A DNA stretch of 64,000 nt from Azoarcus sp. (GTDB taxonomy: Bacteria; Pseudomonadota; Gammaproteobacteria; Burkholderiales; Rhodocyclaceae), in the NCBI GenBank assembly GCA_020725025.1, contig DYFV01000015.1, forward strand, positions 1-64,000, given 5' to 3'. Each line of letters opens with the position of its first letter. The first letter of the stretch is position 1. A program made the translations under genes and the position numbers. Shown piece by piece: positions 25,012 to 34,009 of this stretch. Under the pieces are notes generated by a model. The model worked only from the letters and a program-made list of their open reading frames with translations, was not told the origin of the DNA and made no database searches.

Positions 25012-27189
25012 ATGACCGAAAGAATCCAGTGCAAAGAGCTCCGCGTCGACGCCTCCCTGTTCCGTTTCGTCGAGGACGAGGTACTGCCCGGCTCGGGGAT
25101 GGCGAGCGCCGCGTTCTGGAGCGGCCTGAGCGACCTCGTGCATGAGCTCGCTCCCAAGAACCGCGCGCTGCTCGCCGAGCGCGACCGCCTGCAGGCCGAG
25201 ATCGACGCCTGGCACCGCGCCCACCCCGGCCCCATCCAGGACATGGCCGCCTACCGCGCCTTCCTCGAGTCCATCGGCTACCTGCTCCCGCCGCCGGCGC
25301 CCTTCTCGGTGACGACCGCCAACGTCGATACCGAGATCAGCAGCCAGGCCGGCCCGCAGCTCGTCGTGCCGGTGATGAACGCCCGCTATGCGCTCAACGC
25401 CGCCAACGCGCGCTGGGGCAGCCTCTACGACGCCCTCTACGGCACCGACGCCATCCCCGAGACCGACGGCGCCGAGAAGGGCAAGGGCTACAATCCGGTG
25501 CGCGGCGAGCGCGTCATCGCCTTCGCCCGCAACGTGCTGAACCAGGCGGCACCGCTCGCCCAGGGCGGGCACGAGCAGGCCACCGGCTACGCCGTGGCCG
25601 ACGGCAGACTCGTCGTCACCCTCGAGAACGGCGCCACCACCGGGCTCGCCGATCCCGCCCGCTTCGCCGGCTTCCTGGGCGACGCGGCCAGCCCCTCCTC
25701 GGTGCTCCTGCGCAACAACGGCCTGCACCTGGAGATCCAGTTCGACCGCAACCACCCGATCGGCAAGACCGACGCGGCCGGCATCAAGGACGTCGTCGTC
25801 GAGGCGGCGCTCACCACCATCATGGACTGCGAGGACTCGGTCGCCGCAGTGGACGCCGCCGACAAGGTCGTCGTCTATCGCAACTGGCTCGGCCTCATCA
25901 ACGGCGATCTCACCGAGAACGTCCAGAAGGGCGACAAGACCATCCTGCGCTCGCTCAATCCGGACCGCGAGTACACCGCGCCCGACGGCTCGACCCTGCG
26001 CCTGCACGGGCGCTCGCTGCTGTTCGTCCGCAACGTCGGCCACCTCATGACCAACCCGGCGATCCTGCTCGCCGACGGCAGCGAGATCCCCGAGGGCATC
26101 CTGGATGCGGCCTTCACCTGCCTCATCTCGATGCGCGACCTCAAGACCCGGCGCAACTCCCGCACCGGCAGCATCTACATCGTCAAGCCGAAGATGCACG
26201 GCCCGGCGGAAGTGGCCTTCGCCAACGAGCTCTTCGGCCGGGTCGAGCAGCTCCTGGGTCTGCCCGCCGACACCCTCAAGATGGGCATCATGGACGAGGA
26301 GCGGCGCACCTCGGTGAACCTGCAGGCCTGCATCGCCGCCGCCCGCTCGCGCGTGGTGTTCATCAACACCGGCTTCCTCGACCGCACCGGCGACGAGATG
26401 CACACCGCCATGGAAGCCGGCCCGATGATCCGCAAGGGCGACATGAAGACCTCCGCCTGGATCCAGGCCTACGAGCGCGCCAACGTGCTGGTGGGCCTGG
26501 CCTGCGGCCTGCGCGGCAAGGCCCAGATCGGCAAGGGCATGTGGGCCATGCCGGACCTGATGGCCGAGATGCTCAAGCAGAAGATCGGCCATCCCAAGGC
26601 GGGCGCCAACACCGCCTGGGTGCCCTCGCCCACCGCGGCGGTGCTCCACGCCCTTCACTACCACCAGGTGGACGTGCAGGCCCTGCAGCAGGAGATGGAG
26701 AAGATCAGCCTGGACGCCGAGCGCGAGGCGCTGCTCACCGGCCTCCTCACCATCCCGGTCGCACCCAAGGCGGACTGGACGCCCGAGCAGATCCAGCAGG
26801 AGCTCGACAACAACGCCCAGGGCATCCTCGGCTACGTGGTGCGCTGGGTCGAGCAGGGCGTGGGCTGCTCCAAGGTGCCCGACATCAACAACGTCGGCCT
26901 GATGGAAGACCGCGCCACCCTGCGCATCTCCAGCCAGCACATCGCCAACTGGCTGCGCCACGGCGTCACCAACGAGGCGCAGGTGATGGAGACCCTGAAG
27001 CGCATGGCCGCCGTGGTGGACAAGCAGAACGCGGGCGACCCGTTCTACCGCCCGATGGCGCCGGACTTCGACCGCTCGGTCGCCTTCCAGGCTGCCAAGG
27101 ACCTGATCTTCAAGGGCTGCGCCCAGCCGAGCGGCTACACCGAGCCGCTGCTGCACCACTGGCGCCAGGTGGCGAAGGCCCAGGCCTGA
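25012..27189 (+). CDS. glcB: malate synthase G
   Basis: A 725-aa monomeric malate synthase that condenses glyoxylate and acetyl-CoA to malate (EC 2.3.3.9). Visible motifs include [15 protein letters not shown], the catalytic arginine region [33 protein letters not shown], and C-terminal [20 protein letters not shown] with the catalytic aspartate. It completes the glyoxylate shunt with aceA (53272) or glycolate oxidation. It is co-directional with the haloacid dehalogenase and probably in one transcript. A terminator follows at 27232. Confidence 0.97.
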   Translation: MTERIQCKELRVDASLFRFVEDEVLPGSGMASAAFWSGLSDLVHELAPKNRALLAERDRLQAEIDAWHRAHPGPIQDMAAYRAFLESIGYLLPPPAPFSVTTANVDTEISSQAGPQLVVPVMNARYALNAANARWGSLYDALYGTDAIPETDGAEKGKGYNPVRGERVIAFARNVLNQAAPLAQGGHEQATGYAVADGRLVVTLENGATTGLADPARFAGFLGDAASPSSVLLRNNGLHLEIQFDRNHPIGKTDAAGIKDVVVEAALTTIMDCEDSVAAVDAADKVVVYRNWLGLINGDLTENVQKGDKTILRSLNPDREYTAPDGSTLRLHGRSLLFVRNVGHLMTNPAILLADGSEIPEGILDAAFTCLISMRDLKTRRNSRTGSIYIVKPKMHGPAEVAFANELFGRVEQLLGLPADTLKMGIMDEERRTSVNLQACIAAARSRVVFINTGFLDRTGDEMHTAMEAGPMIRKGDMKTSAWIQAYERANVLVGLACGLRGKAQIGKGMWAMPDLMAEMLKQKIGHPKAGANTAWVPSPTAAVLHALHYHQVDVQALQQEMEKISLDAEREALLTGLLTIPVAPKADWTPEQIQQELDNNAQGILGYVVRWVEQGVGCSKVPDINNVGLMEDRATLRISSQHIANWLRHGVTNEAQVMETLKRMAAVVDKQNAGDPFYRPMAPDFDRSVAFQAAKDLIFKGCAQPSGYTEPLLHHWRQVAKAQA

Positions 27190-27231
27190 CGCTTTCCGGA
27201 CGGGGCATCGAGCCTCGTCCGCCCCATCCCC

Positions 27232-27264
27232 AACGGCACCGCGGGCGACCCGGTGCCGTTTTCT
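27232..27264 (+). terminator. intrinsic terminator after glcB
   Basis: Stem AACGGCACC / GGTGCCGTT with an 11-nt loop, followed by TTTT and TC. It lies 42 bp after the glcB stop and separates glcB from the membrane protein gene at 27287. Confidence 0.75.
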
Positions 27265-27286
27265 CGTATCCGCCCACCGGAACCGC

Positions 27287-28225
27287 ATGGAAATCCTCAC
27301 CGACATCATCCTGCGCGCCGGCCGCTCCGCGGTCGAGCTCGCGTTCTTCGTGCTGCTGCCCGTGATGGTGGTGATGCTCTCGGTGATGCGGCTCCTGGAG
27401 GCCAAGGGCGTGCTCGACCGCCTGGTCCACCGCGTCACGCCGCTGGTACGCCCCGCGGGCCTCACCGGCCTGGGCGTGTTCGCCGCCTTGCAGGTGAATT
27501 TCGTGAGCTTCGCCGCGCCGGTGGCCACCCTGACCATGATGGAGGGCCGCGGCGCCTCCGATCGCCATCTCGCCGCGACGCTCGCCATGGTGATGGCGAT
27601 GGCCCAGGCCAACGTCACCTTCCCGATGGCCGCGCTGGGCCTCGACTTCGGCCTCACCCTGACCCTCTCCCTCGCCGGCGGGCTCCTCGCCGCGGCGGCG
27701 ACCTGGCACGGCTTCGGCCGCAGGCTCTCCGCGGTGGAGGGGCCGGTGGACGAGACCCTGCACCACCGCGTCGCCGAGGACGCCAAGGGCGTGCTCGACG
27801 TCATCAACCGCGCCGGCGCCGAAGCCTTCAAGATCGCCGTGGGCGCGATCCCGATGCTGGTGCTGGCGCTGGTGGCGGTGATGGCGCTGCGCGCGTCCGG
27901 GGCCATCGACGCGCTCACCACGCTGCTCGCCCCCCCGCTCGCCGCAGTCGCCATCGACCCGGCGCTGATCCTCCCCACGCTGACCAAGTACATCGCCGGC
28001 GGCACGGCGATGATGGGCGTGATGGACGAGATGCTGCGCGCGGGCAGCGCCACGGTCACGAGCCTCAACCAGAGCGCCGGCTTCCTCATCCACCCCCTCG
28101 ACGTGGCCGGCGTGGCGATACTCATCTCCGCCGGCCCGCGGGTCGCGCGGGTGTGGAAGGCCGCCGCGCTCGGGGCCGTCGCGGGCATCGCGCTGCGTAC
28201 CGCGGGGCACGCCCTGCTCGCCTGA
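27287..28225 (+). CDS. nucleoside-recognition (Gate) domain membrane protein
   Basis: A 312-aa integral membrane protein with about eight helices. Two internally similar Gate-type segments are visible: residues 10-110 with VMVVMLSVMRLLEAKGVLDRL, and 175-290 with AFKIAVGAIPMLVLALVAVMAL. This repeat is shared by nucleoside transporters, spore-maturation SpmA/B and related transporters; the protein itself has no assigned substrate. It is followed 56 bp later by cidA-lrgB type genes on the same strand. Confidence 0.75.
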   Translation: MEILTDIILRAGRSAVELAFFVLLPVMVVMLSVMRLLEAKGVLDRLVHRVTPLVRPAGLTGLGVFAALQVNFVSFAAPVATLTMMEGRGASDRHLAATLAMVMAMAQANVTFPMAALGLDFGLTLTLSLAGGLLAAAATWHGFGRRLSAVEGPVDETLHHRVAEDAKGVLDVINRAGAEAFKIAVGAIPMLVLALVAVMALRASGAIDALTTLLAPPLAAVAIDPALILPTLTKYIAGGTAMMGVMDEMLRAGSATVTSLNQSAGFLIHPLDVAGVAILISAGPRVARVWKAAALGAVAGIALRTAGHALLA

Positions 28226-28281
28226 GGCTGGCGCCGCCTGCAAAACGGCGGCATCATCGGCGCCGTTCCGTGGAGATCCCC

Positions 28282-28641
28282 ATGATCGGTGCGCTCACCC
28301 TGCTCCTCGTGTTCCAGCTCGCCGGCGAAGTGCTGGCGCGAGCCTTCGACCTGCCGGTGCCCGGGCCGGTGATCGGGATGGCCCTGCTCTTCGCCGCGCT
28401 GCTGGCCCGCAAGGGTCCGGGCGATGAGCTGCGCACCACCGCCAACGGCCTGCTTCAGCACCTGTCGCTGCTCTTCGTGCCGGCGGGCACCGGCGTGATG
28501 CTGCACTTCCAGCGGCTGTCCGACGAGTGGCTGCCGCTCGTCGTCGCGCTGGTGGCGAGCACCTTCCTTTCGATCGGGCTGTCGGCGTTGCTGCTGAGCC
28601 TGCTCGCGCGTCGTGCCGGGCGCAAGGGAGAGCGCCCGTGA
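28282..28641 (+). CDS. CidA/LrgA family holin-like protein
   Basis: A 119-aa protein with four membrane helices. LPVPGPVIGMALLF is the CidA/LrgA signature, and SLLFVPAGTGVM is also conserved. The family was described as holin-like and is now also linked to export of overflow metabolites such as pyruvate or acetate. The ATG at 28282 has GGAG eight bases upstream. Its stop overlaps the GTG start of the LrgB-like gene (GTGA), showing translational coupling. Confidence 0.88.
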   Translation: MIGALTLLLVFQLAGEVLARAFDLPVPGPVIGMALLFAALLARKGPGDELRTTANGLLQHLSLLFVPAGTGVMLHFQRLSDEWLPLVVALVASTFLSIGLSALLLSLLARRAGRKGERP

Positions 28642-29369
28642 CGCCGGCCCTGGGCGAGATCTGGGTCTACCTGTCGACCACGCCGCTGCTCGGCCTCACC
28701 CTCACGCTGCTCGCCTACCAGGCCGCCTATCGGCTCTACCGGCGTGCGGACCACCACCCGCTGCTGAACCCTGTGCTGCTGGCGGTCGTCATGCTGGTGG
28801 CGGTCCTGACCCTCACGGGGACGGACTACCAGACCTACTTCGACGGCGCCCAGTTCGTGCACTTCCTGCTGGGGCCCGCCACGGTGGCGCTGGCCATCCC
28901 GCTCCACGCCCAGTGGCACCGGCTGCGCAGCATGGCGCTGCCGCTCTTGGCCACCCTGCTCTTCGGCTCGCTCACCGCCGCACTCTCCGCGGTGGGCATC
29001 GCGGCGCTGCTGGGGGCGAGCCGCGAGTCGATGATGTCGCTCGCGCCCAAGAGCGTCACCACGCCGATCGCGATGGGCGTCGCGGAGCGGCTCGGCGGCC
29101 TGCCTTCGCTCACCGCGGTGCTGGTGATCGGCACCGGCATCCTCGGCGCGGTCGGCGCCCGCTACATCTACGGGCTGCTGCGCATCGAGGACCACGCGGT
29201 GCGCGGTTTCGCCATCGGGCTCGCCTCCCACGGCATCGGTACGGCGCGTGCCTTCCAGGTGAGCGAGCAGGCCGGGGCGTTCGCCGCGCTGGCGATGGGT
29301 TTGAACGCCCTGGTGACAGCCCTGTCCCTGCCATGGATACTGCCCTGGCTGGAACGGCTGTTCGCCTGA
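28638..29369 (+). CDS. LrgB/CidB family membrane protein
   Basis: A 243-aa protein with about seven helices and the LrgB motifs FLLGPATVALAIPL, LAPKSVTTPIAMGV and ASHGIGTARAF. It forms the standard pair with the CidA/LrgA-like gene that it overlaps by 4 bp. The start is GTG at 28638 with AAGGGAG upstream. The pair lies close to acetate-related genes, which would fit a role in carbon overflow, but this is inference. Confidence 0.9.
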   Translation: MTPALGEIWVYLSTTPLLGLTLTLLAYQAAYRLYRRADHHPLLNPVLLAVVMLVAVLTLTGTDYQTYFDGAQFVHFLLGPATVALAIPLHAQWHRLRSMALPLLATLLFGSLTAALSAVGIAALLGASRESMMSLAPKSVTTPIAMGVAERLGGLPSLTAVLVIGTGILGAVGARYIYGLLRIEDHAVRGFAIGLASHGIGTARAFQVSEQAGAFAALAMGLNALVTALSLPWILPWLERLFA

Positions 29370-29403
29370 CCCCCACTCCTTTCCCGATACCGGATAGCGA
29401 ATC

Positions 29404-31017
29404 TTGAGCAAGGCCCTATACCACTGGTTCGACCGCAACATCCTGGAGCTCGGCCGCGAGATGCGGCTCTCCTACCTGCCGCCGCTCATGGTCTACGTGG
29501 CGGCGGGGGTGTCCGGCCTCACCGGCATCGTCGGCACCTTCTTCGTCAAGGAATACCTCGGCCTGTCCGCGGCCTTCCTCGCCGCGCTGGGCTTCTGGGC
29601 GGGCATCCCATGGGCGCTCAAGATGCCCGTCGGACACCTGGTCGATCTGCTGTGGCGGCACAAGGCGGGCCTCGTGTATCTGGGCGCGAGCCTGATCGCG
29701 GCGAGCCTGCTCATCATGGTGGGGCTGCTGTCGCGGCCTGAGGCGATGCGCGAGGTGATGAGCGCAGAAGCCTGGTTCGTGCTGTCCACCCTGCTCGCCC
29801 CTCTCGGCTACGTGATGCAGGACGCGGTGGCCGACGCGATGACCGTCGAGGCGGTGCCGCGCTACGGCGCCGGCGGCAAGCCGCTGCCGCCGGAGACGGT
29901 GCGCCTGATGCACACCACGGTGCAGACCCTCGGGCGGGTCGCGATCATCGGCGGCAGCGTGCTGGTGGCCTTGGCCAACGTGGTGCTCTTCAGCGGGGTG
30001 GAGACGCTCTCGGAGCCCGCCAAGGTGGCGGTCTACACGCAGATCTACGAGCTCGCCCTGATCATCCCGGCGGTATCCATCGGCGGGGTGCTGCTGGCCG
30101 GCTGGCTGCGCCGGCGCGAGCTGCGGCTCCTCACCGAACGGGGGCTGGACACGAGCCACCTGGAGCGGCCGGACGGGATCACCCGGCCGAACTGGTGGAT
30201 CCTCGGCGGCAGCCTGGTTTTCGTGATCTTTACCGTCACCATCGGACTGTCCGGCATCGAGTACGGCCAAGAGATCATCTTCGCCGGCTCCTTCGGCATC
30301 ATCGCCTTTCTCATGATGCGGCTGCTGCGCGAGCTCGACCCCGTCGCGAGCCGCACCCTGCTCGGCACCGCCATCGTCATCTTCGTGTTCCGGGCGGTGC
30401 CCGGTCCCGGCGCCGGCTCCACCTGGTGGATGATCGACGAATTGGGATTCGACCAGGCCTTCCTCGCCAAGCTCTCGCTAGTGGCGAGCGGGCTTACCCT
30501 GCTGGGGCTGTTCCTCTTCCGCCGCTTCATGGCCGAGCGCTCCATCGCCTACATCGTGGTCTTCCTCACGGTGGCCGCCACCATCCTGTCGCTGCCCATC
30601 GTCGGGATGTACTACGGCCTGCACGAGTGGACCGCGGCCATGACCGGCGGCGTGATCGACGCGCGCTTCATCGCCCTGGTCGACACGGCCCTGGAGTCGC
30701 CGCTGGGTCAGATCTCCATGGTGCCGATGCTCGCGTGGATCGCCAACTCCGCGCCGGCCCACCTCAAGGCGACCTTCTTCGCGGTGATGGCCTCGTTCAC
30801 CAACCTCGCCCTCTCGGCCGCGCAGCTCGGCACCAAGTACCTCAACGAGATATTCACGGTGACCCGCGAGGTGCGCGACCCGGCCAGCGGCGCGGTGAGC
30901 GTACCCGCGGACTACTCGGAGCTGGGCATGCTCCTCATCACCGTCACGGTGATCGGCTTCGCCGCCCCGCTCGCCGCCATCGCCCTGACGCGCCTGCTGG
31001 GGCTGCGCAGCGCATAA
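29404..31017 (+). CDS. MFS/folate-biopterin-transporter-like permease
   Basis: A 537-aa membrane protein with twelve or so helices. The N-terminal helices with FFVKEYLGLSAAFLAALGFWAGIPWALKMPVG-like spacing resemble the BT1 (folate/biopterin transporter) branch of the major facilitator superfamily. Length is typical of that group. The apparent start is TTG at 29404; the next Met is in the first helix, so the TTG is needed for a full protein, although the ribosome site is weak. Substrate is unknown. It is co-directional with the LrgB-like gene. Confidence 0.6.
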   Translation: MSKALYHWFDRNILELGREMRLSYLPPLMVYVAAGVSGLTGIVGTFFVKEYLGLSAAFLAALGFWAGIPWALKMPVGHLVDLLWRHKAGLVYLGASLIAASLLIMVGLLSRPEAMREVMSAEAWFVLSTLLAPLGYVMQDAVADAMTVEAVPRYGAGGKPLPPETVRLMHTTVQTLGRVAIIGGSVLVALANVVLFSGVETLSEPAKVAVYTQIYELALIIPAVSIGGVLLAGWLRRRELRLLTERGLDTSHLERPDGITRPNWWILGGSLVFVIFTVTIGLSGIEYGQEIIFAGSFGIIAFLMMRLLRELDPVASRTLLGTAIVIFVFRAVPGPGAGSTWWMIDELGFDQAFLAKLSLVASGLTLLGLFLFRRFMAERSIAYIVVFLTVAATILSLPIVGMYYGLHEWTAAMTGGVIDARFIALVDTALESPLGQISMVPMLAWIANSAPAHLKATFFAVMASFTNLALSAAQLGTKYLNEIFTVTREVRDPASGAVSVPADYSELGMLLITVTVIGFAAPLAAIALTRLLGLRSA

Positions 31018-31091
31018 GGCGCGCGAAACCCGTTGCGCCGGTGCCGGGAGAGGGGGAAACTGCCGGTAAACAACAGCGGGAGGACTGCACG

Positions 31092-33149
31092 ATGACACCG
31101 ACCTCGGTCCACGACATCCGCAACCTGGCGCTTCTCGGCCATGCCGGAAGCGGCAAGACGACGTTGCTCGAAGCGTTGCTGGCCGCCTCCGGGATGATCG
31201 GAGCAGCCGGCAGCGTCGATCGCGGCGATACCGTGAGCGACTTCGATCCCCAGGAAAAGGCCATGGGGCACACGCTGACCGCGTCGCTCGCCCACCTCGA
31301 GTGGGCCGGCCACTGGGTGAATCTTCTGGATACCCCGGGACTGCCCGACCTGGCCGGACGGGCGCTGCTCGCCCTGCCCGCGGTGGAGACCGCCGCCGTG
31401 GTGGTGAGCGCCGCGGCCGGCATCGAAAGCGGCACCCGCCGCATGATGGAGGCCGCCGCCGACGGCAAGTGCCGCCTGATCATCGTCTCCAAGATCGACG
31501 CCGTGCCGGCGGACGCCTTCGAGCCGCTGATGGAGTCGCTCACCACCGCCTTCGGCCGCGAATGCCTGCCGATCAACCTGCCGGCGGCCGACGGTACCCG
31601 GGTCATCGACTGCTTCTTCCAGCCGGACGACGGCACGACGCCCGCTTTCTCCTCGGTTTCCGCCGCCCACGACGCCATCGTCGACCAGGTGGTGGAGCTC
31701 GACGAGGATCTGATGGCGAGCTACCTCGAGCAGGGCGAGTCCCTCGATCCCGAGCAGCTTCACGCCCCCTTCGAGCAGGCGCTTCGTGAAGGCCATCTCA
31801 CCCCGGTCTGCTTCGTGTCGGCGCGCACCGGCGCGGGCGTGAAGGAGCTCCTCGACATCCTGGGGCGCCTGATGCCCGACCCGACGGAGGGCAACCCGCC
31901 GCGCTTCCTCAAGGGCGAGGGATCCCAGGCCGAGCCCGTGGAGGTCGTGCCCGACCCGGACCGCCACGTCATCGCCCACGTCTTCCAGGTGGCGAACGAC
32001 CCCTACCGCGGCAAGCTGGGCATCTTCCGCATCCACCAGGGCAGCATTACGCCGAACACCCAGCTCTACGTCGGCGACGGCCGCAAGGCCTTCAAGGTCG
32101 CCCATCTCCTGCGCCTGCAGGGCAAGAACCAGGCGGAGACGCCCCTCGGCGTGCCCGGCGACATCTGTGCGGTGGCGAGGGTCGACGAGCTCCATCCGGA
32201 TGCGGTGCTGCACGACTCCCACGATGAAGACTACTACCACCTTCAGCCGCCCGCGTATCCGCAGCCGGTCTATGGCCTCGCGCTCATCACCCAGAAGCAT
32301 GGCGACGAGCAGAAACTCGGCGAGGCGCTGGCGCGGCTCAAGGACGAAGACCCCTGCCTGGAAGTGGGCTTCGATCCCCAGACCCGGCACACCGTGGTAC
32401 GCGGACTGGGCGAGCTGCATCTCAAGATCGTGCTGGAGCAACTGCGCGCCCGCTGGAATCTCAACCTCGACACCGCCACCCCGAGCGTGCCTTATCGCGA
32501 AACCATCGGCGGGAGTGCCGAAGCGCGCTACCGGCACAAGAAGCAGACGGGCGGCGCAGGCCAGTTCGGCGAGGTCGCGCTGCGCGTCGAATCGCTTCCG
32601 CGCGGCGCGGGCATCGAGCTCGGCAACGAGGTGAAGGGGGGCGCCATCCCCACCAACTTCCTGCCCGCCGTCGAAAAGGGCGTGCGCCAGGCGCTGGCGG
32701 ACGGGGCGCTGGCCGGCTTCCCGGTGCAGGACGTGCGGGTGGTCCTGGTGGACGGCAAGAGCCACGCGGTGGACTCGAACGAGGTGTCCTTCGTCACCGC
32801 CGGACGCCACGCCACCATCGATGCGCTGCTCGCCGCCAGACCGATCCTGCTCGAGCCCCTGCTCACCGTGACGGTGAAGGTGGCCGACCGCTACTTCGGC
32901 GACATCAGCGCGGAGCTGTCGGGGCGGCGCGGCCGGCTCACGCTCACGGAGAGCCCGTCCTCGGGCTGGACGGTGCTGACCGCCCTGGTGCCGGCGGCCG
33001 AAATGGAGGGCTTCGAGGCCCGGCTCAAGGCGATCTGCGCCGGCGACAGCGAGCTCGCCATCGCCGCCGGGGGCTACGAACCGGCGCCGGGCGACGTGCA
33101 GAACCGGCTCGCGCGCCAGTTCTCGGAGCACCGCGGTGCCGCTCAGTAA
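31092..33149 (+). CDS. elongation factor G-like GTPase (EF-G2 type paralogue)
   Basis: A 685-aa translational GTPase. G1 is GHAGSGKTT, G3 is DTPGLPDL, and G4 is SKID instead of the usual NKxD. The EF-G domains II-V follow: GLGELHLKIVLEQLR of domain III, then the RHKKQTGGAGQFGEVAL region of domain IV. Its N-terminal G domain is more divergent than in ribosomal EF-G, and it lacks the str-operon context, so it belongs to the EF-G-like group whose members do not replace FusA. The ATG at 31092 has GGGAGG upstream. Role unknown. Confidence 0.85.
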   Translation: MTPTSVHDIRNLALLGHAGSGKTTLLEALLAASGMIGAAGSVDRGDTVSDFDPQEKAMGHTLTASLAHLEWAGHWVNLLDTPGLPDLAGRALLALPAVETAAVVVSAAAGIESGTRRMMEAAADGKCRLIIVSKIDAVPADAFEPLMESLTTAFGRECLPINLPAADGTRVIDCFFQPDDGTTPAFSSVSAAHDAIVDQVVELDEDLMASYLEQGESLDPEQLHAPFEQALREGHLTPVCFVSARTGAGVKELLDILGRLMPDPTEGNPPRFLKGEGSQAEPVEVVPDPDRHVIAHVFQVANDPYRGKLGIFRIHQGSITPNTQLYVGDGRKAFKVAHLLRLQGKNQAETPLGVPGDICAVARVDELHPDAVLHDSHDEDYYHLQPPAYPQPVYGLALITQKHGDEQKLGEALARLKDEDPCLEVGFDPQTRHTVVRGLGELHLKIVLEQLRARWNLNLDTATPSVPYRETIGGSAEARYRHKKQTGGAGQFGEVALRVESLPRGAGIELGNEVKGGAIPTNFLPAVEKGVRQALADGALAGFPVQDVRVVLVDGKSHAVDSNEVSFVTAGRHATIDALLAARPILLEPLLTVTVKVADRYFGDISAELSGRRGRLTLTESPSSGWTVLTALVPAAEMEGFEARLKAICAGDSELAIAAGGYEPAPGDVQNRLARQFSEHRGAAQ

Positions 33150-33185
33150 GGGCCGGGGGCCGACCGACCCCAGCGGAGGCGCGCG

Positions 33186-33446
33186 ATGAAGCTCACCGAG
33201 CGCCATCGCGCCTATTGGCGCCGCAACCTGCGCCTCACGCTGGCACTCATCACCGTGTGGTTCGTCGTCAGCTTCGGGGCGGGTTGGTACGCCGCGGAGC
33301 TCAACGAATACACCTTCCTGGACTTTCCGCTCGGCTTCTACATCTTCGCCCAGGGCGCTCTGATCGCCTTCCTGGTCATCATCGGCATCTACGTGCGGGT
33401 GATGAACCGGCTGGACCGGGAATACGGGGTGGCGGAGAAGCGCTGA
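33186..33446 (+). CDS. DUF4212 small membrane protein (solute-symporter small subunit type), orphan
   Basis: An 86-aa protein with two membrane helices and the family core TVWFVVSFGAGWYAAELNEY followed by FPLGFYIFAQGALIAFLVIIGIYV. It is a DUF4212 protein, the small partner of VC_2705-type Na+/solute symporters. Here no large subunit is beside it. The only large subunit in the window is at 34010, on the other strand, with its own small subunit. It follows the EF-G-like gene by 36 bp. Confidence 0.85.
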   Translation: MKLTERHRAYWRRNLRLTLALITVWFVVSFGAGWYAAELNEYTFLDFPLGFYIFAQGALIAFLVIIGIYVRVMNRLDREYGVAEKR

Positions 33447-33474
33447 GGACTGCTTCGACCCGCCGGCGGGATGT

Positions 33475-33852
33475 TCAGTCCTTCGCCGCCTGGGCGGGCT
33501 TGTCCTTCTTCTTGAGCACCATGGGGTGGGCCTGGCGGCTCAGCCCGAAATCGAGCATGAGCTTGGTCCAGATCGTCACGCCGGCCATCGCGCTCCAGGT
33601 GTCGTAATCGAACGTCCCCATCAGCACACCCACGATCACGAACACCACGATGACGCCGCCCACCAGGTTCAGAACGGCGGCGAAGGGCGCGTATTTGGCG
33701 GGGTTCGGCGGCGGCTCCCCGCGCTTCAGCGCCACCTCCGAGAAGTCGCGGCGCACGATGATGCGCCAGGCGCGGCGCAGCCAGAAGAAGGCGATCGGGA
33801 ACAGGGCCAGGAACAGCACCCAGGTCAGAGCAAGGCTTACGTCGAAAACCAT
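33475..33852 (-). CDS. 125-aa membrane protein of unknown function
   Basis: Two membrane helices are visible (residues 5-25 and 58-82), with a basic WLRRAWRIIVRRDF stretch between and a Lys-rich tail KKKDKPAQ. The ATG at 33852 follows GGAG by about seven bases. It is convergent with the orphan DUF4212 gene and downstream of, but separated by a terminator from, the symporter genes. I do not recognise a family. Its position between two symporter small-subunit genes suggests a transport-related role, but this is only context. Confidence 0.6.
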   Translation of the reverse strand: MVFDVSLALTWVLFLALFPIAFFWLRRAWRIIVRRDFSEVALKRGEPPPNPAKYAPFAAVLNLVGGVIVVFVIVGVLMGTFDYDTWSAMAGVTIWTKLMLDFGLSRQAHPMVLKKKDKPAQAAKD

Positions 33853-33912
33853 TCGGTACTCCAGCGAGGCTCGAGGGGAAGATCCGCCTCGGACGGCAAG
33901 GTGCCACAAAAC

Positions 33913-33945
33913 AAAAAACCCCGCCAGCGATAAACCGGCGGGGTT
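33913..33945 (-). terminator. intrinsic terminator after the symporter gene
   Basis: On the minus strand the stem AACCCCGCC / GGCGGGGTT is followed by TTTTGT. It ends the symporter operon about 65 bp after the large-subunit stop codon. Confidence 0.85.
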
Positions 33946-34009
33946 CCGGTTTGTACCGCGTGCCCGGGCTGCGGGCACGCGGCGCAAGCCGCTACTTCAG
34001 GCGTACGAC

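Noticed and set aside
24958..28506. 1182-codon minus-strand open frame opposite glcB and the Gate-domain gene
   Set aside because: A GC-rich shadow rich in His/Arg/Gly; glcB and its neighbours on the plus strand have clear family motifs.
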